This document shows, piece by piece, positions 1-8,448 of a stretch of DNA of 38,226 bases. Where the stretch lies: contig CACJEE010000010.1 in assembly GCA_902592345.1 (NCBI GenBank), positions 1 through 38,226 on the forward strand, in the 5' to 3' direction. Under the pieces are notes generated by a model. The model had not been told where the DNA came from, searched no databases, and saw only the letters and a program-made list of their open reading frames with translations. Origin of the DNA: an uncultured Alphaproteobacteria bacterium. Its GTDB lineage: Bacteria; Pseudomonadota; Alphaproteobacteria; HIMB59; GCA-002718135. The position numbers were made by a program, and so were the translations under genes. Position 1 is the stretch's first letter. Each line of letters begins with the position of its first letter.

Positions 1-130
1 TGTTTTTGATTTAACTCAAACTCAAGTTCTTAATGGTAGATTTTGTAGAGTTTTGTCCTGGTATGATAATGAATGGGGTTTCTCAAATCGAATGATTGAA
101 ACGATGCTTGATTTAAAAAAATTATTATAG
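1..130 (+). CDS. gap: Glyceraldehyde-3-phosphate dehydrogenase, C-terminal fragment
   Basis: This is the last 42 codons of a gene that enters from the left edge (frame starts at base 2, stop TAG at 128-130). The translation contains [10 protein letters not shown] at 56-85, the hallmark C-terminal motif of phosphorylating GAPDH, followed by a short helix ending DLKKLL. The family converts glyceraldehyde-3-phosphate to 1,3-bisphosphoglycerate with NAD(P) in the cytoplasm. The NAD-binding domain and the catalytic Cys lie outside the window, so cofactor preference cannot be read. The next gene starts directly at the base after the stop, which suggests one transcript. Confidence 0.95.
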   Translation, partial: VFDLTQTQVLNGRFCRVLSWYDNEWGFSNRMIETMLDLKKLL

Positions 131-541
131 GTGAGTAAGAAATTAGTTGCTTTTACAATAAGTAAGCTTGATCAAGCTGAAGACATTATTTTAGAGTCTA
201 AAATCCATAAAATCAAACCCATACTTCATTTTAAATATTATATTCTTAGCGGCTTTGGTCCTGAATATGTTTTGATTGTTCAAAAAGTGCTAATTTCAAA
301 GTTTGGAAAATCAAGCTTTAAATTGTTCATTGATTGTGGTTTTGACAGTAGCCTAAGTATAAGAATGGCAATAAAAAAAATTGAATATATAAAACTTAGG
401 GGTAATTCAATTATTTTAAAAAAAATTAGAGATATAGCAGATAAAAATAGAGTTTTATTAAATCCTTCTTTTAATATAGTAGACTGCAGAAATATAAAAA
501 ATATTAATTTAAAAATTAAAAAAATATACTCTAGGAAATAA
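131..541 (+). CDS. Small protein of unknown function between gap and efp
   Basis: I do not recognise this 136-residue protein. It starts with GTG immediately after the gap stop codon and ends one base before the efp ATG, so it sits in a tight same-strand run. No good Shine-Dalgarno is visible before the GTG; the first in-frame ATG (about 365) would remove more than half the protein. It is lysine- and isoleucine-rich and has no signal peptide or clear membrane segment. The middle reads like an alpha/beta fold, with FIDCGFDSS around residues 66-74 and a basic helix after it. In many alphaproteobacteria the glycolytic genes and efp-suhB are separated by thiE or by short hypothetical genes; this could be a diverged one of those. 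The function is open. Confidence 0.6.
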   Translation: MSKKLVAFTISKLDQAEDIILESKIHKIKPILHFKYYILSGFGPEYVLIVQKVLISKFGKSSFKLFIDCGFDSSLSIRMAIKKIEYIKLRGNSIILKKIRDIADKNRVLLNPSFNIVDCRNIKNINLKIKKIYSRK

Positions 542-542
542 A

Positions 543-1112
543 ATGAAAATTGATGGTAATCAAATTAAGGTTGGAAACATTTTAGAAATTAATTCTAAAT
601 TGTGGCGAGTATTAAAAACTCAACACACACAACCAGGTAAGGGAGGTGCTTATTTACAGGTTGAGATGAAAGAAATTAGAGAAGGCACAAAAATGAATGA
701 AAGATTTAGATCCTCTGAAAGTGTAGAAAGGGCTATTTTGGATGAAAAAATTTGTCAATTTTTATACTCTGAAAATAATAAGTTTGTTTTCATGGATAAT
801 TCAACATACGAGCAAATTGAGATTGGTGATGATATAATAACAGAAAATCAATCTAAATTTTTAATTGAAAATGATAATATTAATCTTCAATTTTATGAAG
901 GGTCAGTTGTTGGTTTAGAGCTGCCTGATAATATAATTTTAAAAGTTGAAGAGACTGAAGCAGTAGTCAAAGGTCAAACTGCTGCGTCATCATATAAGCC
1001 TGCCATATTAACTAGAGGAATAAAAACTTCTGTGCCACCCTTTATATCGACTGAAGACTACATAGTAATAAGTACTGCAAATGCAAGCTATGTTGAAAAA
1101 GTAAAAAAATGA
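543..1112 (+). CDS. efp: Translation elongation factor P
   Basis: The protein has 189 residues, the usual EF-P length, with the KOW-like N-terminal domain and two OB domains. EF-P binds the ribosome between the P and E sites and rescues stalling at polyproline stretches. The loop QPGKGGAYLQVEMKE holds the conserved tip lysine (K33), the residue that is modified in many bacteria; neither epmA nor epmB is visible here. The segment FRSSESVERA is typical of the alphaproteobacterial type. Its 3' end overlaps the suhB start by 4 bp (ATGA), so the two are probably co-translated. The efp-suhB pairing is common in Alphaproteobacteria. Confidence 0.96.
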   Translation: MKIDGNQIKVGNILEINSKLWRVLKTQHTQPGKGGAYLQVEMKEIREGTKMNERFRSSESVERAILDEKICQFLYSENNKFVFMDNSTYEQIEIGDDIITENQSKFLIENDNINLQFYEGSVVGLELPDNIILKVEETEAVVKGQTAASSYKPAILTRGIKTSVPPFISTEDYIVISTANASYVEKVKK

Positions 1113-1888
1113 TGTTGCCATCGACAATCAATATTTTTGAAAAAGCAGCAAGAAAAGCTGGTAGAATACTAACACGTGATTTTGGTGAAATAGAAAATTT
1201 GCAAATACAGTCAAAAAATGTTGGTGACTTTGTTACTAGTGCTGATTTAAAAGTTGAGCAATCTTTATTAGAAACGTTAAGATATTATTATCCAAAAGTT
1301 AATTTTTTAACTGAAGAATCAGGTTATATTCAAGGTGAAGGAGAGATGATAGTTATTGATCCAATTGATGGAACAACAAACTTTATTCATGGAATTCCTC
1401 TTGTTGCGATCGTGATTGCAAAAATAGTAAACAATGAAATAACTGATGGTGTTGTTTATAATCCTATTTTAAATGAATTTTATTGGGCATCTTTAGGGCA
1501 AGGTTCTTGGTGCAACAATAAACGATTAAGAGTTTCAAAAAGACATGATTTAACAAATTGCTTGATAGGAACGGGGATTCCTTTTGGAAATAGGGTTTAT
1601 AAAAACTTTTATAAAGAACTAGATAATGTGTCTAAAAAATCTGCCGGAGTAAGAAGATTAGGCGCTGCTGCTTTAGATTTAGCATATGTTGCCTCTGGCA
1701 AAATTGATGGTTTCTGGGAAAGAGATCTAAATTTATGGGATATCTCTTCCGGTGTCTTACTTGTAAAAGAGGCTGGCGGTAAAATAACAGAGCCAGATGG
1801 AAAAAAATGGACAACAAATTCAAGAGATATAGCTGTTTCTAACTCTTTAATTCATAAGAAATTGACAGAAAATCTAACTTTACTTTAA
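1109..1888 (+). CDS. suhB: Inositol monophosphatase family protein (SuhB-like)
   Basis: This 259-residue protein belongs to the Mg2+-dependent, Li+-sensitive phosphatase superfamily. Visible metal-site motifs are TEESG (residues 68-72), DPIDGTTNF (84-92) and, near the C-terminus, LNLWDISSG with D211. These match inositol-1-monophosphatase/SuhB rather than CysQ or fructose-1,6-bisphosphatase. SuhB hydrolyses inositol-1-phosphate and, in enterobacteria, also acts in rRNA antitermination; whether it does so here is unknown. It overlaps efp by 4 bp. Two consecutive ATG codons open the gene, so the start is uncertain by one residue. Confidence 0.93.
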   Translation: MMLPSTINIFEKAARKAGRILTRDFGEIENLQIQSKNVGDFVTSADLKVEQSLLETLRYYYPKVNFLTEESGYIQGEGEMIVIDPIDGTTNFIHGIPLVAIVIAKIVNNEITDGVVYNPILNEFYWASLGQGSWCNNKRLRVSKRHDLTNCLIGTGIPFGNRVYKNFYKELDNVSKKSAGVRRLGAAALDLAYVASGKIDGFWERDLNLWDISSGVLLVKEAGGKITEPDGKKWTTNSRDIAVSNSLIHKKLTENLTLL

Positions 1889-1915
1889 AATATATTTGAC
1901 TATAAGACTTCACAA

Positions 1916-2143
1916 ATGAAAAAAAGTATACATCCAGATTACCATGAAATAAATGTTGTAATGACTGATGGATCAACATTTAAGACAAAATCTACATGGG
2001 GCAAAGAAAACGACACACTCAAGTTGGATATTGACCCAAAGTCTCATCCTGCTTGGACTGGTGGAAAGGCAAATTTAAACGAAGCTGAAGGACAGGTAGC
2101 AAGATTTCAGAAGCGTTTTAAAGGTGTAAAAATATCTAAATAA
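1916..2143 (+). CDS. rpmE: 50S ribosomal protein L31, cysteine-free form
   Basis: This 75-residue protein starts [20 protein letters not shown] and carries HPAWTGG near residue 45, both typical of bacterial L31 at the central protuberance of the large subunit. It has no cysteine, so it is the zinc-free (C-minus) form that alphaproteobacteria commonly carry. The gene follows suhB after 27 bp. Its stop codon directly abuts the stop codon of the convergent DUF1192 gene, leaving no room for a separate terminator. Confidence 0.95.
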   Translation: MKKSIHPDYHEINVVMTDGSTFKTKSTWGKENDTLKLDIDPKSHPAWTGGKANLNEAEGQVARFQKRFKGVKISK

Positions 2144-2326
2144 TTATTTAAAATATTTTTTGGCTTCATTTATAGAGCTTTCTTTTAGACTAATTTCCTC
2201 TTTAACTCTTTTAATTTCTTCCTGAAGTTCAAAAATATATTGTTTTAAATGTTCTATACTCAAATCCTCTAAATTAAGGCTTTTTATAGTCTTTTCCTTT
2301 TCATTAATTTCTAAAAAATCTGTCAT
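2144..2326 (-). CDS. DUF1192-family small coiled-coil protein
   Basis: This is a 60-residue protein from the ATG at 2326 (MTDFLEINEK); a TTG two codons upstream is a less likely start. It contains LNLEDLSIEHLKQYIFELQ, followed by a heptad-rich acidic/basic helix with EEIKRVKEEI. That pattern, a short LEDLSIEEL-like opening then a single coiled coil, fits the alphaproteobacterial DUF1192 family, whose function is unknown. It is convergent with rpmE with zero bases between stop codons and divergent from trcR. Confidence is moderate because the protein is short, but composition and motif argue against a chance frame. Confidence 0.75.
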   Translation of the reverse strand: MTDFLEINEKEKTIKSLNLEDLSIEHLKQYIFELQEEIKRVKEEISLKESSINEAKKYFK

Positions 2327-2396
2327 AAGCAATTATTTTATATTAAATTGATAGGAATATATTTATAAGAGTTTTTTTTTTATAAAAGGATAAAAT

Positions 2397-2981
2397 ATGA
2401 AATTACCACTTATGCCAAAAGCAACAGCAATATGGCTGATAGACAATACCTCACTAAGTTTTGATCAAATATCTGAATTTTGTGGCCTTCATGAATTAGA
2501 AGTTCAAGGAATAGCAGATGGTGAGGTTGCAGTAGGTATGCGTGGTTATGATCCAATTGATAATAAACAACTAACAAAAGAAGAGATAGTAAGATGCGAA
2601 AGTGATCCTAAAGCTAGATTAAATTTAATTTCTTCAGAGGTAATTGACTCCCTTCCTCCAAGAAAAAAGGACTCTAAATATACCCCATTATCATTGAGGC
2701 AAGAAAAACCATATGCAGTATTTTGGCTAATTAAAAGATATCCTGATGAATTAAGTAGCTCACAAATTGCAAAGCTAACTGGATCTACTAAAAATACAGT
2801 TGAAGCAATTCGTAATGGAACTTTTAGAGAAGCAATACTTGAAGCAAAAAGCCCAATGGACACAGGACTTTGCACATTTCAAGATCTTGAAAAAGCCCTT
2901 AACCGTGCTAAAAATAAAAAAGATAGGCAAGAAGCTGCAGAGGCTAAAGCAAAATTATTAGCTGAAACTGAATCTAATTAA
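2397..2981 (+). CDS. trcR: DUF1013 cell-cycle transcriptional regulator TrcR
   Basis: This 194-residue cytoplasmic protein has two similar helix-turn-helix-like segments: residues about 12-43 (IWLIDNTSLSFDQISEFCGL) and about 109-141 (FWLIKRYPDELSSSQIAKLT). The linker carries YDPIDNKQLT, and the C-terminal tail is lysine- and alanine-rich. This architecture is the DUF1013 family, restricted to Alphaproteobacteria and annotated as a cell-cycle transcriptional regulator. A good ribosome-binding site (AAAAGGA, 2383-2389) precedes the ATG. The last 8 bp overlap tail-to-tail with the convergent DUF2878 gene. Confidence 0.88.
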   Translation: MKLPLMPKATAIWLIDNTSLSFDQISEFCGLHELEVQGIADGEVAVGMRGYDPIDNKQLTKEEIVRCESDPKARLNLISSEVIDSLPPRKKDSKYTPLSLRQEKPYAVFWLIKRYPDELSSSQIAKLTGSTKNTVEAIRNGTFREAILEAKSPMDTGLCTFQDLEKALNRAKNKKDRQEAAEAKAKLLAETESN

Positions 2982-3492
2982 ATTTTACTTTCAACAAATA
3001 ATTTAAATAAAAAAACATTAAAAATACCCAAAAAATCATCATTAAAATAAAAAAGAGCAATAAATTATTGATATCAATTAGGCCAAGTGGACTACCTGAA
3101 TAATAAGTTAATGGGCCTAAAATTGCACTAAGTAAAAGAGCTATTAATTTATATTTTGATAAAAAAACAAATACTTCATCAAATAAAGATGCAAAACTTG
3201 GCCATAGAACAACCATCCATATAGGCAACCATCCAAAATATAAAGATGACTCAAAATTATATATTTTAAAATATACTAAGATTGAGTCAAACAAATATCC
3301 AACCACTGAAATTGAAAATACTATAAAAGTAAATTTCCATTTTTTTTGTGAATTTATAAAAACTAAAAATAAAAAAACCAGACCACAAATTAAGCCTGGC
3401 AAAAAACTTTTAAACAAAATTTCACCAAAAACACACATAAGCCATGTTGATTGATAACCAGAGAGCATAAAAAAGATTTTTATTTTGCTCAT
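2974..3492 (-). CDS. DUF2878-family integral membrane protein
   Basis: The 172-residue protein is strongly hydrophobic with about five predicted transmembrane segments and the short motif GYQSTWLMCV near the N-terminus. It resembles DUF2878, a small membrane family often found beside cyclopropane-fatty-acid-synthase-like genes, DUF1365 and photolyase in proteobacteria. Here it is the last gene of that same run, overlapping the methyltransferase gene by 4 bp, so it is probably translated with it. Its biochemical role is unknown; membrane location and context suggest a part in lipid modification or stress response. The 3' end overlaps trcR by 8 bp. Confidence 0.75.
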   Translation of the reverse strand: MSKIKIFFMLSGYQSTWLMCVFGEILFKSFLPGLICGLVFLFLVFINSQKKWKFTFIVFSISVVGYLFDSILVYFKIYNFESSLYFGWLPIWMVVLWPSFASLFDEVFVFLSKYKLIALLLSAILGPLTYYSGSPLGLIDINNLLLFFILMMIFWVFLMFFYLNYLLKVKFN

Positions 3493-4679
3493 TTGGTAAT
3501 AAGAAAATGAGATACATCCGTTGACTGACTTATGAAGCCTGTTTCACAATAAGCTAAATAAAACTCCCACATTCTTTTAAACCTATCATTAAAGCCAAGC
3601 TTAACTAGATCGTTCCATGAACTTTGAAATTGTGTATTCCAAAGATTTAGCGTTTTAGCATATGATAATCCAAAACTTTTTATTTCTTTAAAATCCAGAC
3701 CTACTTTGTTATTTATTTCTAAAAGTTCTTTTTTAGTTGGAAGCATTCCACCGGGGAAAATATACTGTTGAATAAAATCTGGTCGATTTTGATAATTTAA
3801 AGATCTTTTTTCATCTATTGTAATAATTTGCAATGCTGCTTTGCCAGAATTTAATAAAGAGTTACTTACAATATCAAAATACTTTTCCCAATATTTCTTT
3901 CCTACAGCTTCAAACATTTCTATAGAAGCTATATTTGAGTATTGATTATCAATATCTCTATAATCCTTAAATTTAATTGATACTTTTTCTCCCAAACCCT
4001 CTTTTTGAATTTTATTTGAAGCATATTCATATTGCTCCTTAGATATAGTAATTGCATCAATTTTAGATTTAAAGTTTTTTGCAGCATATGAAGAAAATCC
4101 ACCCCAACCACAACCTATTTCAAGGACTTTAGAATTTTCATTTAAATTTAGTGTTTCTGCTATTTTATGATATTTGTTTAATTGAGCATCAAATAAGTTT
4201 TGATTTTCTTTTTCAAAATAAGCTGAAGAGTAAGTCATGCTTCTATCTAGCCACTTTGTATAAAAATTATTACCTAGATCATAATGATACTGAATATTTT
4301 TTTTACTTTGAGACTTTGTGTTTTCATTCAGAAAATGTTTAAATTTAGAATAAATATTAAAAAAAATATTTGATTTTAAATTTTCTAAGAAATGTTTTTC
4401 ATTTCTAAATGCCAGCAATAATAAATTTGTTAAATTAGATGAACTAAAGTCACCATCCATGTATGACTCTGCAAATCCAACTGATTTTCTTTTTAAAATT
4501 TTTGAAATAAATTTGTAATTATTTATAGTTAAATCTGCCTTATGTTCACCTTTAATACCTCTAAATAATTGCATAGAGCCAGAAGGGAAAGTTACAGATA
4601 ATTCTCCAAATTTAATTTTTGAAAGAAATTTTTGAGCAACAATGTCAAATGGTGGTTTAAATTTATTATTTAAATGCAT
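3489..4679 (-). CDS. Cyclopropane-fatty-acyl-phospholipid synthase family methyltransferase
   Basis: This 396-residue SAM-dependent enzyme acts on unsaturated acyl chains of membrane phospholipids. Family signatures are YHYDLGNNFY (131-140), the SAM-binding loop VLEIGCGWGG (185-194), SIEMFEAVG, and YIFPGGMLP. The position equal to Cys139 of E. coli Cfa is serine here (MTYSSAYF, S152), as in a subgroup of Cfa-like enzymes from photolyase-linked clusters. The product could therefore be a cyclopropane, a methyl branch, or a methylated intermediate on the way to furan fatty acids. Its ATG overlaps the DUF1365 stop by one base (TAATG), indicating translational coupling. Confidence 0.9.
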   Translation of the reverse strand: MHLNNKFKPPFDIVAQKFLSKIKFGELSVTFPSGSMQLFRGIKGEHKADLTINNYKFISKILKRKSVGFAESYMDGDFSSSNLTNLLLLAFRNEKHFLENLKSNIFFNIYSKFKHFLNENTKSQSKKNIQYHYDLGNNFYTKWLDRSMTYSSAYFEKENQNLFDAQLNKYHKIAETLNLNENSKVLEIGCGWGGFSSYAAKNFKSKIDAITISKEQYEYASNKIQKEGLGEKVSIKFKDYRDIDNQYSNIASIEMFEAVGKKYWEKYFDIVSNSLLNSGKAALQIITIDEKRSLNYQNRPDFIQQYIFPGGMLPTKKELLEINNKVGLDFKEIKSFGLSYAKTLNLWNTQFQSSWNDLVKLGFNDRFKRMWEFYLAYCETGFISQSTDVSHFLITK

Positions 4680-5452
4680 TAAAAACTTCCTTCAAATGAT
4701 ATTGTGTCCTTGGGTTTTTTCTTTCTAGCGTAATATTTTCCACCTTTAAAAAAAACTATCATAGCCTCAAATAAAATTGCAGACATAATTTTAAAACCAA
4801 ATAAAGGGTTTAAAAGATTATATTTTAATAGTTTAGATACTTTGAAATCTATTAATTTACCTGATTGTGAGGCCATAAGTAATTTTTTATTATTATTATC
4901 ATATAGGTCTATAATAATATTTATATAGTTATTGGTTAATTTATTTGTAAACAAATACCTACCTTTCATACCAATAAAAGGAGAAACATAAAAATTTTTT
5001 TGACACTCATGATGTAATGCTTTTAAATTTTTATTATTTCCTTTTGCAAATATATAAGTATGTTGCTCATTAGAGGTGTTTTTAACTTCATAAAATATTG
5101 AGATTAGTCTATCTTCATCATAACAATAGATTATTGATAGAGGGTTGAAAACGTATCCAAAAATTCTAGGAAAGCAAAGTATTTTAGTTTTTAAATTTTT
5201 ATAATTTACATCATATTTTTGTAACATTTCAATTATAAATTCTTTAATAGATCTTTCATCTCTATATCCATGATCTTTTTCATTAAAAGAAAATACATTG
5301 AATGAATTTATAGAAAAAATTTTTGATTTTAATTGTATAATTTCTAGTTCATCAAGATCTATAAATAAGCTTGGAACTTTATATTTAAAAAAATGCTCAA
5401 TTTTTCCATAACGTTTATGAACTATTGAAGAAACTATAATCTTTGTGTTCAT
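4679..5452 (-). CDS. DUF1365-family protein
   Basis: The 257-residue protein matches the DUF1365 pattern: an N-terminal VHKRYGKIEHFFKYKV stretch, the central CFPRIFGYVFNPLSIIYCY segment around residues 93-111, then HHECQKNFYVSPFIGMKGRY. No catalytic role is firmly established for the family. It almost always sits between an FAD-dependent amine-oxidase-like gene and a Cfa-like methyltransferase, and the same order holds here, with 5 bp upstream and a 1-bp overlap downstream. A lipid-related role is inferred from that context only. Confidence 0.88.
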   Translation of the reverse strand: MNTKIIVSSIVHKRYGKIEHFFKYKVPSLFIDLDELEIIQLKSKIFSINSFNVFSFNEKDHGYRDERSIKEFIIEMLQKYDVNYKNLKTKILCFPRIFGYVFNPLSIIYCYDEDRLISIFYEVKNTSNEQHTYIFAKGNNKNLKALHHECQKNFYVSPFIGMKGRYLFTNKLTNNYINIIIDLYDNNNKKLLMASQSGKLIDFKVSKLLKYNLLNPLFGFKIMSAILFEAMIVFFKGGKYYARKKKPKDTISFEGSF

Positions 5453-5457
5453 TTGAT

Positions 5458-6753
5458 TTAATACAGTAGTCTATTATAAAAGTTATTATCTCTTTTCCAA
5501 GGGATATTCACATTCAACATTTTTGCAATATAGACAGCTGATTGAATTCCATCTTCATGAAATCCATACCCATGATAGGCTCCACAAAAGAATGTATTAT
5601 TAACTCCTTGCAGATCTTTTAATTTATTTTGAGATATCGTCGTTTGCAAATTAAATTTTGGATGTGTAAAAGATGTCTCATTATGTATAGTTTTGGGAAT
5701 CTTTTCAGGATTAATTGTTACAAAATATTCTTTTTTAGTTTTTAATTTTTGTAGGTTATTCATCCAATAAGTTAATGTGAAATTTATATCTTCCTTTTTG
5801 CTTTTAATAAAATTCCAACTAGACCATGTTTTTTTATTTTTAGGCATCATTGATCTGTCTGAGTGAAGATATGCTCTATTTCTAGTGTATTCAAACTTTG
5901 ATAAGATTTTTTTTTCATCATCTGTAGGATTGTCAATTATTTTTAAAGCTTGATCTGCATGTGTAGCAATAACAAGATAATCGAATTTAATCTCCTCATC
6001 ATTTTGTATTATTTTTATATAATTATCAGATCTGACTATCTTATTTATTTTTGAATTAAGAGTATAATTAAATTTATTAAGATTTAAAATTTTTTTTATG
6101 TATGAATTACTACCGCCCTGAACATATTTCCATTGAGGCCTGTATTTGAAATTAAACAAGTCATGATTTTTAAAAAAGTTTAAAAACAACTTTAGGGGAA
6201 AATTTTTTACATCGTTTTGATTTGTTGACCAAATTGATGATATTAAAGGATAAACATGAAGTTTTTTTATATATGAAGAAAAGTTATTAATATCAAGAAA
6301 GTCTTCGATAGTAAAATGATTATTAATTTTATCTAATTTTAAATTTTTGCATAATTTATAGAAATAATAAATTTCATAAATCATTTTTAAAAAACTAATG
6401 TTAAAAATATTTTTATATTGTGCGAATAATGATTTGATATTTTTTCCACCATACTCAATATTATAATTTATATCTGAAACAGCGAATGACATATCTGAAT
6501 TCATTGTCTGAACACTTAAATGGTCAAAAAATTTTATTAAATCTGGATAATTTTTATCATTAAAAACAATAAAACCTGTATCTATAGAAATATTATTATC
6601 TGTTTTTATTTTTACAGTCCTAGTGTGACCACCTAAATAATTGTTTTTTTCAAACAAATGAACATCATATTTTGTTGAGAGAAAATAAGAAGCACTAATA
6701 CCAGCAATACCTGACCCGATTACGGCAATTTTTTTTTTAGAAACTTTATTCAC
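5458..6753 (-). CDS. FAD-dependent amine-oxidase-like oxidoreductase
   Basis: The 431-residue protein opens with a Rossmann FAD/NAD site, IAVIGSGIAGISASYFL (residues 9-25), and has GGHTRTVKI just after it, as in flavin amine oxidases and phytoene-desaturase-like proteins. The C-terminal part includes NTFFCGAYHGYGFHEDGIQSA, the second flavin-contact region of this subgroup. It is not a true monoamine oxidase; homologues pair with DUF1365 and Cfa-like methyltransferases and may oxidise or desaturate acyl chains. The start overlaps the photolyase stop by 8 bp, placing it inside one operon. Confidence 0.88.
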   Translation of the reverse strand: MNKVSKKKIAVIGSGIAGISASYFLSTKYDVHLFEKNNYLGGHTRTVKIKTDNNISIDTGFIVFNDKNYPDLIKFFDHLSVQTMNSDMSFAVSDINYNIEYGGKNIKSLFAQYKNIFNISFLKMIYEIYYFYKLCKNLKLDKINNHFTIEDFLDINNFSSYIKKLHVYPLISSIWSTNQNDVKNFPLKLFLNFFKNHDLFNFKYRPQWKYVQGGSNSYIKKILNLNKFNYTLNSKINKIVRSDNYIKIIQNDEEIKFDYLVIATHADQALKIIDNPTDDEKKILSKFEYTRNRAYLHSDRSMMPKNKKTWSSWNFIKSKKEDINFTLTYWMNNLQKLKTKKEYFVTINPEKIPKTIHNETSFTHPKFNLQTTISQNKLKDLQGVNNTFFCGAYHGYGFHEDGIQSAVYIAKMLNVNIPWKRDNNFYNRLLY

Positions 6754-8170
6754 TTATTTTTTTAAAAGCAACCAAAGCTCTTTTTCTCGTTTCACTTAAA
6801 TCAACGATTGGTTTTGGGTAATCTCGACCTAATATGAAATTATATTTTTCTTGTTCTTCAAATGTCATTTCCCATGGGGAATGAATAAATTTTTCAGGGA
6901 TTTTGTCTAACGAAGGTATAAATTTTTTTACATATTCACCTTTAGGATCAAATTTTTTACCCTGCAATATAGGATTAAAAATTCTAAAGTATGGGCTGGC
7001 ATCTGCCCCACTACCTGAAATCCATTGCCATCCTGCTGAATTGGATCCAATATCTGCATCAACTAAAGTATCAAAAAACCATCTTTCTCCTTCCTTCCAA
7101 TGAAGTAAAAGATTTTTTGTCAAAAAGGAGCCAACAATCATTCTTACTCTATTATGCATCCAACCCATTTCATATAGTTCTTTCATTCCTGCATCAACAA
7201 TTGGAATACCAGTTTTTCCTAATTTCCAAGTATTTAAATTTTTTTTATCTCTTAACCATTGAAATTTTTTAAATTTTGATTGGATCGGAAGCTCAGTCAT
7301 TTTTGGATAATTAAACAAAAGATTATATGAAAAATCTCTCCACCCTATTTCTGATAAATATTTCTTTTTATTTTTTTCATCGATATTGGATTTCATGACT
7401 TCATTAAAGATTCTTAATGGAGAAATTTCTCCAAAATGTAAATGGGGAGAAATTTTTGATGTAAAATCACTATCAGGTCTATCTCTACCAATATTATAAT
7501 TGTATAATTTGTTATTTATAAATCTTTTAAGCTTTAATCGAGCTGCATTCTCACCTATATCCCAAAATGAGAGTATTTTATTCATCCATTCTTTTTTAGG
7601 TATATTTAATTTTAATTCTTCTATTTTTAAAGCAGAGTTAATATTTTTTTTATAAAATTGATATTTACTTGATGAATTTAGAGATAATTTTTTATTTAAA
7701 AGTATCTCAAAGTTTGCTTTCCAAAAAGGTGTAAAAACTTTAAAAAAACTTGCAGATTTATTTTGCACTTCCCATGGTTCAGATAATAAATACCCATTAA
7801 AAGTATTACAAACAATAGATTTTTTATTCAAAGAAGATTTTATTTCTTTATCTCTTATAATTGAATTTTTGTCATATAGTCTATTCCAGCTGAAGTGTGA
7901 AATTTTTATATCTTCAATAATTCTATCTATGATTTTTTTTGAATTCCCTTTAAAAACATAAAGTTTAGTATCAAATTTAACTAGCTCGTTATCTAAGCAT
8001 TCTAATGATTTTTCTAACCAACATTTAGATGCTTGCCCTATTTCAATATTTTCTTCATAGATATAAATAGGTATAATTTTATCAACTTGCCTAGAGAGTT
8101 CATAAAGTGCAGGATTATCATTTAGTCGTAAATCTAATCTAAACCAGTGAATTCCTATTCTATACGTCAT
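6746..8170 (-). CDS. phr: Deoxyribodipyrimidine photolyase (cryptochrome/photolyase family)
   Basis: This 474-residue flavoprotein repairs UV-induced pyrimidine dimers using light. It has the N-terminal antenna domain (HWFRLDLRLNDNPAL from residue 8) and the C-terminal FAD domain with WRDF (277-280), TGIPIVDAGM (320-329), WMHNRVRM (337-344) and SAGWQW (378-383). Trp at 305, 358 and 381 have exactly the spacing of the E. coli electron-transfer triad W306/W359/W382, which supports a photoactive enzyme. CPD specificity (class I-like) is inferred. It is the first gene of the light/lipid run, 42 bp after rpmG. Confidence 0.94.
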   Translation of the reverse strand: MTYRIGIHWFRLDLRLNDNPALYELSRQVDKIIPIYIYEENIEIGQASKCWLEKSLECLDNELVKFDTKLYVFKGNSKKIIDRIIEDIKISHFSWNRLYDKNSIIRDKEIKSSLNKKSIVCNTFNGYLLSEPWEVQNKSASFFKVFTPFWKANFEILLNKKLSLNSSSKYQFYKKNINSALKIEELKLNIPKKEWMNKILSFWDIGENAARLKLKRFINNKLYNYNIGRDRPDSDFTSKISPHLHFGEISPLRIFNEVMKSNIDEKNKKKYLSEIGWRDFSYNLLFNYPKMTELPIQSKFKKFQWLRDKKNLNTWKLGKTGIPIVDAGMKELYEMGWMHNRVRMIVGSFLTKNLLLHWKEGERWFFDTLVDADIGSNSAGWQWISGSGADASPYFRIFNPILQGKKFDPKGEYVKKFIPSLDKIPEKFIHSPWEMTFEEQEKYNFILGRDYPKPIVDLSETRKRALVAFKKISE

Positions 8171-8212
8171 AGGTACAAAGGTAGGTTATAAAATTTATAA
8201 AAAAAGGTAATT

Positions 8213-8407
8213 TTACTTACTATGTGGAGGCATTTTTTTTTCAACAAACCATACATGCTTCTTAAGAACTGGGTCATATTTTTTCAATCTTAATTTATCT
8301 GCAACTTTCATACCTTTTGTTGGTTTTCTAACAATATATTTTGTTCCTGTTTTGGGGTTTTCTTCAGGTATTAGCTGCTTTAAAGCATATGATGTTTTTT
8401 TTGCCAT
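8213..8407 (-). CDS. rpmG: 50S ribosomal protein L33
   Basis: The 64-residue basic protein ends with KLRLKKYDPVLKKHVWFVEK, the conserved L33 core (KLxLKKYDPxxRKHVxF). The N-terminal half, MAKKTSYALKQLIPEE, is somewhat longer and more divergent than the 55-residue standard. It lacks the zinc-binding cysteine pairs. A good Shine-Dalgarno (AGGAGC on the minus strand, just upstream of 8407) supports the start. It lies between trhO and the photolyase gene on the same strand, an unusual partner for a ribosomal protein and perhaps only packing. Confidence 0.86.
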   Translation of the reverse strand: MAKKTSYALKQLIPEENPKTGTKYIVRKPTKGMKVADKLRLKKYDPVLKKHVWFVEKKMPPHSK

Positions 8408-8448
8408 GTCGCTCCTATATATTAAAAAATATCTAAATAAAGTATTTT

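Noticed and set aside
8171-8230. GTAA/TTAC stem with a T run after rpmG on the minus strand
   Set aside because: A 4-bp stem is too weak to call as a terminator.
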